From contig NZ_JAHYXK010000002.1 in assembly GCF_019443125.1 (NCBI RefSeq), positions 372,001 to 436,000 on the forward strand: a stretch of 64,000 nucleotides of DNA, in the 5' to 3' direction. Under the pieces are notes generated by a model that was given only the letters and a program-made list of their open reading frames with translations, was not told where the DNA came from and ran no database searches. Position 1 is the stretch's first letter; the number at the start of each line of letters is the position of its first letter. The translations under genes were made by a program, and so were the position numbers. This DNA comes from Pontibacter aydingkolensis. GTDB taxonomy: Bacteria > Bacteroidota > Bacteroidia > Cytophagales > Hymenobacteraceae. Positions 59,171-64,000 of this stretch are shown piece after piece.

Positions 59171-59745
59171 CTCGGACCTCCCAGCATAGACGATTAACAC
59201 ACTCCTACCCCTCTCAAGAGGGGAATTGGCCACTGCTTTTGTAGCATTATAAGTTTCATAGCCTCAGCCATTCCTCGGACAGGTCGCGACCTCTCCCTAC
59301 AAATCAGAATTTATACTTAGCTACCAATTGCAACAGCCGCCGGCGAAGAAGTGTCCTTTCCAGTCCTTGGGTGGGGGAAGGGGCCCTCGATAAAGAGCGC
59401 CTCGAGAGGTTCCGGTGACAAGCGCAAGCGAGGCAGCACGAGGCACGAGTGCAGGAAGCGAGAAGAGGGCCCCTACCCCCAGCAGCGCGATGCCCGAGAA
59501 CGAGGCCTTGCGGCCTTGAGCACACCAAAGCCAAAGATGAAAGTATAGGCAAACAAGACTGAGGAACAGCAGCTGCTCGATATAAAGGCAGAAAAACGCC
59601 AGCAGTAGTAAAAACCACAGCGAAGAGAAGATCAGCAAGTATAATACCTAATAACTGCAGCACAAAACAATCCTATCAACGTCAAAACAATGATTTTTGC
59701 AGATTCTTGTTTAACTTTAGAGTTCATACACATACCTAAACTAAC
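59171..59745. other. Intergenic region built of repeats
   Basis: No gene is supported. It starts with a CCCCTCT-CA-AGAGGGG hairpin (59208-59223) and contains copy B of the structured repeat (59267-59567). Confidence 0.6.
59267..59567 (+). repeat. Structured intergenic repeat, copy B
   Basis: Shares block order with copy A at 30472-30731 and the same orientation downstream of a plus-strand gene. The palindrome near its start has one mismatch. Its variable middle (59380-59473) has arms GGGGCCCTC and GAGGGCCCC around 76 bases, unlike the middle of copy A. Confidence 0.7.
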
Positions 59746-61128
59746 ATGACCTTAAAATTTAACCTAACCAAACTGCTGGCGGTGGCTGTGCTGGCAGGAT
59801 CATACTTTATCACCCCTTCGCAAAGTATAGCTCAGGAAGTAGTGCGCCAGGACGATGAGATAAAGCAGATGGTAAACCAGATCTCTGCTAAAAACCTGGA
59901 AGAACTGGTGCGCAAAATGGTAAGCTTCGGCACACGCCATACGTTAAGCACAACTACCAGTAAAAAAGAAGGCATTGGCGCGGCCCGCGAATGGGTAAAG
60001 TCAGAATTTGAGAAGTATGCCCAGGCTTCCGGTGGCCGCATGACCGTGGAGATGGATAAGTTTGTAGTAAAAGCCGACGGACGCCGTGTGCCGCAGGATA
60101 CCGAAATGGCGAACGTTATTGCCATACTTAAGGGCACCGACCCTACCGATGACCGTGTGATTATAGTAGGCGGCCACCTTGACTCCAGAGCAACCGATGT
60201 GATGGACGCCAAGAGCAAGTCCCCTGGCGCTAACGACGATGCATCAGGTGTTGCCATTGTAATGGAGATGGCCCGCATTATGGCCTCTAAAAAATTCCCG
60301 GCTACGCTGATGTTCGTGGCTTTTCAGGGTGAAGAACAAGGGCTGTACGGCTCTACGCACCTGGCAGAGCGCGCCAAGAAAGAAGGCTGGAATCTGGTGG
60401 CCATGCAGAACAACGACATTGTGGGCAACTCTTACTCTGCCGAGACCGGCATTCACGATAACTCCAGAGTACGCATTTTTAGCGAAGGCACTCCGGCCAG
60501 CGAAACAGAACAGGAGGCACGCCTGCGCAGAACACTTGGTGCAGAGAACGACAGCCCTAGCCGTAACCTGGCCCGCTACATGGAAACCGTTGGCGAAAAG
60601 TATGTAGACCAGATCGATGTTATACTAGTACACCGCGCTGACCGCTTTTTGCGTGGCGGCGACCACACGCCATTTAACCGCCAGGGCTTTTCGGCGGTGC
60701 GCATGAGCGAGATGAACGAGGACTTTGACCACCAGCACCAGGACGTGCGCAAAGAGAACGGCAAACAGTACGGCGACCTGCCCGAGTTTATGGACTTTGA
60801 GTACCTGCGCAAAAATGCCGGCGTTAACCTGGCAAGTATGGCCAGCTTGGCCTGGGCACCGGCTGCACCTCAGAAAGTAGGTGTTATTACCTCTGGCCTT
60901 ACTAATAATACAGACCTGAAGTGGGAAGCGCCAGCAAAAGGACAAAAGCCAGCTGGTTATTATGTATTAATGCGCCCAACGCATGCCTCAAACTGGGAAA
61001 AGAAGTTCTATGTTACCGACACTAAGGCCACGCTGCCATACTCTAAAGACAATTACTTTTTTGCCGTGCAGTCTGTAGATGCTGAAGGCCACGCCAGTTT
61101 GCCGGTATTGCCCGTTCCAATGCGCTAA
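59746..61128 (+). CDS. Secreted M28-family zinc aminopeptidase
   Basis: The 460-residue protein has a signal peptide (LLAVAVLAGSYFITPSQSIAQ), the metal/catalytic motifs VGGHLDSRATD, SPGANDDASGVAIVMEMARI and VAFQGEEQGLYGSTHLA (Glu-Glu), and later RGGDHTPFNRQGFSAVR. The last ~80 residues (about 375-460) look like a beta-sandwich (FnIII-like). It trims N-terminal residues from peptides in the periplasm or outside. Metal ligands appear intact. Confidence 0.9.
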   Translation: MTLKFNLTKLLAVAVLAGSYFITPSQSIAQEVVRQDDEIKQMVNQISAKNLEELVRKMVSFGTRHTLSTTTSKKEGIGAAREWVKSEFEKYAQASGGRMTVEMDKFVVKADGRRVPQDTEMANVIAILKGTDPTDDRVIIVGGHLDSRATDVMDAKSKSPGANDDASGVAIVMEMARIMASKKFPATLMFVAFQGEEQGLYGSTHLAERAKKEGWNLVAMQNNDIVGNSYSAETGIHDNSRVRIFSEGTPASETEQEARLRRTLGAENDSPSRNLARYMETVGEKYVDQIDVILVHRADRFLRGGDHTPFNRQGFSAVRMSEMNEDFDHQHQDVRKENGKQYGDLPEFMDFEYLRKNAGVNLASMASLAWAPAAPQKVGVITSGLTNNTDLKWEAPAKGQKPAGYYVLMRPTHASNWEKKFYVTDTKATLPYSKDNYFFAVQSVDAEGHASLPVLPVPMR

Positions 61129-61134
61129 GTAAAC

Positions 61135-61685
61135 ATGATGATTAAGCGATTGCAATCCGTTATAATTTGCCTGTTGTTCGTGTTGCCTGCCTATACTTTG
61201 CGGGCACAAAATCAGGAGATAAAGGTAACTAAGTATGCGTGCCCACCCACTGGCACGAAGACAAAATAGGAGGCATGGCAGCCATGCAGCAGCAGGGAGT
61301 GCCGGTGGTTACTTCTAAACTTACAGCCATACTTGCCGTTGAAAATGGCAAGGGCACACCCGATATTACTTTCGCAACAGATACAACGTTTACAGTCGGC
61401 GGGCAGCGGTTTGAGGTATATTATCCAGGCGGTGGCCATACTTTGGATAACGTGGTGGTATACTTGCCACAGCAAAAGATCCTGTTAGGCGGCTGCCTGG
61501 TAAAGGACCTGCAAACAAACACCTTGGGTTATACCGGCGATGCCGATCTGGGTAACTGGCCAACGGCCACCCGGAATGTGCAGCAACGTTTTCCGAAAGC
61601 AAACGTGGTTGTATCCAGCCACGGCCCATGGGGCGATAAAACAGCTCTGAGCCATACTTTAGACTTATTACAACAGCAACAGTAA
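61135..61685 (+). pseudogene. Broken subclass B1 metallo-beta-lactamase
   Basis: A signal peptide (MMIKRLQSVIICLLFVLPAY then TLRAQNQEIKVT) begins at 61135 and stops within ~45 codons. In another frame from about 61239 the C-terminal part of a B1 lactamase follows: THWHEDKIGGM (HxHxD), GGGHTLDNVVVYLP, LLGGCLVKD (B1 Cys), VVVSSHGPWGD and SHTLDLL. The ~65-75 residues that normally lie between (the N-terminal beta strands and first loop) are absent, and the two parts are out of frame. So a deletion with frameshift has inactivated it, and resistance from it is not expected. It follows the M28 gene by six bases. Confidence 0.75.
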
Positions 61686-61688
61686 ACA

Positions 61689-61719
61689 AAAAAGCAGCTC
61701 TAAAATAGGGCTGCTTTTT
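61689..61719 (+). terminator. Terminator of the lactamase remnant
   Basis: AAAAAGCAGC/GCTGCTTTTT with a TCTAAAATAGG loop. Confidence 0.8.
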
Positions 61720-61742
61720 CAGGGTATGTGGTTGTATTCTCT

Positions 61743-62456
61743 TTACAATCTCGAAATCCTAGCCGCTGCAGAAGTTTCTGAAGTTATACTTGGCGTGCCT
61801 TTGTAATATACCGCCGAAGCGCCGGAGGCATCTATATGCAGCGTTTTATCAGCGTGCACTTTAACCTTGCTCGCGCCGCTGGCTCCTATTTTTACATCAT
61901 TTGCTGCCAACTCTGAGGCATCTACCTGCGATGCGCCGGACATTTCCATTGTCAGGTTATCAGTTTTTCCTTTAAGTTCTACTTTGCTGGCCCCGCTCAT
62001 ATCAGCCTTAATCTGCTTTGCCTCTACAGCTAACATAACTTTAGAGCCTCCGCTCATATCCAGCGTCATGGCATTGGTTTTAAAGGTTGATTTGCCTACT
62101 ACTTTCACACCACCGCTAATGTCTATTTTATTCAACTCCTTAACGGTTATATAGGCCTTCATACCTTTTGAAGTACTAAGGCTTTTATCATTATAAATGC
62201 GGAGCACGCCGTTTCTAACTTCAGTTTTAATATTGTCGAGCAGGTTCTCCTCTGCTTCCAGTCGCACGCCCTCGTTGCTGCCCTGCGTTATCTCTACCGA
62301 AAAACCTCCACTTACATCAATGCCGGTAAAGCCAGCTGCTTTTCTGTCCTGGGTTTGCATGTTGCCATTGCCTCTTAGTTGCTGGGCTAGTAACGGCTGG
62401 CTAACCAGCATAAGCATTAGGGTTAGGGATGTTGCGTAAAATTTCAGGATGTTCAT
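61743..62456 (-). CDS. Head-GIN domain (DUF2807) exported protein
   Basis: The 237-residue protein has a signal peptide (LTLMLMLVSQPLLAQQ) and an auto-transporter-adhesin-like beta-helix with repeated ISGGVKV/DMSGGSKV/DMSGASKV turns (about 105-230), ending AARISRL. Such head-GIN proteins are common Bacteroidota envelope proteins of unknown role. Confidence 0.88.
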   Translation of the reverse strand: MNILKFYATSLTLMLMLVSQPLLAQQLRGNGNMQTQDRKAAGFTGIDVSGGFSVEITQGSNEGVRLEAEENLLDNIKTEVRNGVLRIYNDKSLSTSKGMKAYITVKELNKIDISGGVKVVGKSTFKTNAMTLDMSGGSKVMLAVEAKQIKADMSGASKVELKGKTDNLTMEMSGASQVDASELAANDVKIGASGASKVKVHADKTLHIDASGASAVYYKGTPSITSETSAAARISRL

Positions 62457-62639
62457 AGTAAAAGTATTTTATTTGCATGGTTAGTTTGATAAGCTCTTTT
62501 CAGACTGCTTTCGAACTAAAGATGCGCGGTTTTACCAAAGGTTGCTTTAACCTCTTAAAATTTCTGAAGCGAAAATTGTAATTAACTTACAGGCTGTAAT
62601 TGGCAAGTCTGTTTTAAAAGAAGCAATACCAGGAGAAAA

Positions 62640-63017
62640 TTACTTTACCGCCTCTATACTTTGGGCCGGCATGCTCCGGTTTATATTTTTATGGAAGATA
62701 AGTGCCCCTACCACATAAGCTACAATATCCCAGGCATCAGCAGTATACTTGGCTGCAAGTAATGGTAATATCCCTTCGAACACAATACTGAACAGCAGTA
62801 CCGAGACCACGATATAATGCCTGGGCAATACAAAGTATGGATTCCGGAAGTATAAACGTTCTGCCGCAAGTATAAGCGTTAGTATAACTGGCATGCAAAG
62901 CAGGTCGTCGAGGTGCGTGTGCAGCGGCCATATGTAAATATGCAGTAACTCTAACACCTGATTCAGGCAAAACAGTAGCAAACTGGCCAGAAATATTGGG
63001 TGCCTGAGTGTCTTCAT
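62640..63017 (-). CDS. Four-helix membrane protein, unknown
   Basis: The 125-residue product (MKTLRHPIFLASLLLFCLNQ...) has about four membrane helices with a DDLLCMPVILTLI motif in the second. Relatives exist in Bacteroidota without firm function. It lies next to a zinc-ribbon protein on the same strand. Confidence 0.65.
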   Translation of the reverse strand: MKTLRHPIFLASLLLFCLNQVLELLHIYIWPLHTHLDDLLCMPVILTLILAAERLYFRNPYFVLPRHYIVVSVLLFSIVFEGILPLLAAKYTADAWDIVAYVVGALIFHKNINRSMPAQSIEAVK

Positions 63018-63051
63018 ACTTAATACACGGGTATGTTTATCAGCGCATTAC

Positions 63052-63249
63052 CTACACCGCCACCAAACCAATCATCAGCATAATACTGCCCAGTATAAGC
63101 AGAAAGATTTCCGTGGGAGTCAGGGTTTTATACCAGGCACGCTTTTCTACGGGAGCCAATGGTTCGCCACAAGCAGGGCATTGCGTTGCTGCTTCTGGTA
63201 CTGTTGCACCACAGGCCGGGCATATTTTAGTCTGTTCTGTTCTAGGCAA
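63052..63249 (-). CDS. Zinc-ribbon membrane protein
   Basis: The 65-residue protein starts with two CxxC pairs (CPACGATVPEAATQCPACGE) that form a zinc ribbon, and ends with one membrane helix (about 46-64, TEIFLLILGSIMLMIGLVA). The ribbon should face the cytoplasm. Function unknown. Confidence 0.75.
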   Translation of the reverse strand: MPRTEQTKICPACGATVPEAATQCPACGEPLAPVEKRAWYKTLTPTEIFLLILGSIMLMIGLVAV

Positions 63250-63522
63250 AATCGCTGGTATTTTAATTTATACTACGGACCAATTGCTTTTGGGTATCAA
63301 TTAAATACGCTGTACATCTCTCCCGCACTTAATAATGCTGGTTACTTGCGTGTTTAGCCTTCTGCTGTTTTGGTGTGCTAGTTCCTTTTATTCTACATAC
63401 CGACCAACTGACGTAAACAAAAATATCCAAGTCTTATACATGTGCAAAATAAATTCAGCAAACATGCCTTACGATAACCTTCAAGGCCTGAAAAAGGTAC
63501 ATCCTAAGCAAATATTACAGCT

Positions 63523-64000
63523 ATGATACACACCAAAGTAGATACAGCATACTATACCATTAAGCGTGGCGATAGCCCATTAATTGCCACAGCCATTCAT
63601 AGTGGACACGAGGTACGCCACAACATCAGTAACCTGTTTGCACTGGCCGCTGAGGAGCGCCTGCGCGAAGAAGATCCTTATACAGACCAATGGGTAGAGA
63701 TAACCGATAACCAGCTAATAGGCCACAACTCCCGCTTTGAACTGGACCTGAATCGGCCCCGTAACAAAGCCATTTATCGAAAACCAGAAGATGCCTGGGG
63801 CCTGAATGTATGGAAAGGAGAACTGGCCCATGAGTTCGCAGAAGAGTCGCTGGCCCATTACGACAGGTTTTATGCCGATGTAAAGCAGTTTTTAACAGAG
63901 ATTCAGAAGCGACACGGTTGTTTTGTTGTGTATGATATGCACAGTTATAACCATAAGCGCGAAGGCGCCAACGGCCCAGAGGCAGACCCGCAACAGAACC
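63523..64000 (+). CDS. N-formylglutamate amidohydrolase (3' partial)
   Basis: The gene runs off the window; about 159 residues are visible. Motifs AIHSGHEVRHNISN, DQWVEITDN, RFELDLNRPRNKAIY and FVVYDMHSYNHKREG match the FGase family, with His and Asp/Glu as metal ligands. It releases formate and glutamate in histidine breakdown, though broader amidase roles exist. A 60-codon frame at 63335 in the gap before it looks spurious. Confidence 0.85.
   Translation, partial: MIHTKVDTAYYTIKRGDSPLIATAIHSGHEVRHNISNLFALAAEERLREEDPYTDQWVEITDNQLIGHNSRFELDLNRPRNKAIYRKPEDAWGLNVWKGELAHEFAEESLAHYDRFYADVKQFLTEIQKRHGCFVVYDMHSYNHKREGANGPEADPQQN

Noticed and set aside
59304-59663. Minus-strand frames in the gap before the M28 gene
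   Set aside because: They read through the structured repeat and mirror frames over copy A at 30523-30821; repeat-derived, not genes.
63335-63526. Plus-strand 63-codon frame before the amidohydrolase gene
   Set aside because: It overlaps the next start codon and shows a stray hydrophobic start without a conserved continuation; best read as non-coding leader.

Overview
The window joins a mobile element (about 1-15.8 kb) to ordinary chromosome (about 15.8-64 kb) of a Bacteroidota bacterium. Host genes point to Cytophagales, most likely Hymenobacteraceae (Pontibacter/Rufibacter-like): GH3-like adenylating enzyme, DUF4270 and head-GIN lipoproteins, short GT5-only glycogen synthase-like protein, Bacteroidota-type pseudouridine synthase with a long disordered N-terminus, DksA-like protein without zinc cysteines, LptC/CorC/PpiD cluster and CoaX. 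Promoters with the Bacteroidota TAnnTTTG -7 box are visible and Shine-Dalgarno sites are not. The species is inferred, not proven.

Element, left to right. Bases 1-3898 (+) hold the end of a phage late operon: a tail fibre with a self-cleaving S74 chaperone, a small tail-type protein carrying a Hint (intein-like) domain, a holin, a lipoprotein with a C-terminal membrane anchor that looks like a one-piece spanin, and a small membrane protein. Bases 4017-9367 (-) hold a probable replication module: a divergent polymerase with family-A/T7-like motifs resembling the TV-Pol group of mobile-element polymerases, a small very acidic protein, two NUMOD4-HNH relatives, and an unknown protein with an SSB-like acidic tail. 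About 0.6 kb of non-coding, repeat-bearing DNA lies upstream of the polymerase and is a candidate origin. Bases 9452-11882 (+) hold eight small, mostly overlapping unknown genes in three transcription units, each preceded by a related operator-like motif. Bases 12127-14250 hold a convergent type II restriction-modification pair whose genes end inside one 30-bp perfect palindrome that encodes the same five C-terminal residues on both strands. The methyltransferase has an N-terminal HTH, and the endonuclease promoter carries a palindrome on its -33 box. A tyrosine integrase (14337-15581, -) and a 3' tRNA-Phe fragment (15763-15810) mark the right end of the element.

Chromosome. 15.9-21.1 kb: J-domain/TPR protein, YqjE-like holin-family protein, prenylglyceryl phosphate synthase, AraC regulator, acyl-CoA dehydrogenase. 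21.3-24.8 kb: a minus-strand operon panC-panD-flippase-rfaE2-zinc protease. 24.9-30.2 kb: GT5 protein, DUF4270 lipoprotein, glmS, 3HCDH-type protein, RidA. 30.8-35.3 kb: YihY, gltX, AIM24 and small proteins. 35.7-42.9 kb: GH3-like, lptB, GH25 lysozyme, recJ, TPR protein. 43.0-52.2 kb: a long minus-strand series dksA-like, scpB, rluB-like, coaX, outer-membrane protein, lptC, small TM, CorC-like, PpiD-like. 52.6-64 kb: DUF3575-like protein, ribH, TPR, pdhA, recF, a frameshifted lipoprotein, DUF721/DciA-like, thioesterase, M28 peptidase, a broken B1 metallo-beta-lactamase, head-GIN protein and the start of an N-formylglutamate amidohydrolase.

Genome-scale signals: the heptamer TATACTT/AAGTATA is strikingly common in the chromosomal part, in and between genes, and nearly absent from the element. 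Two copies of a structured ~260-300 bp intergenic repeat and a MITE-like unit with 35-bp inverted ends lie in the chromosomal intergenic spaces.
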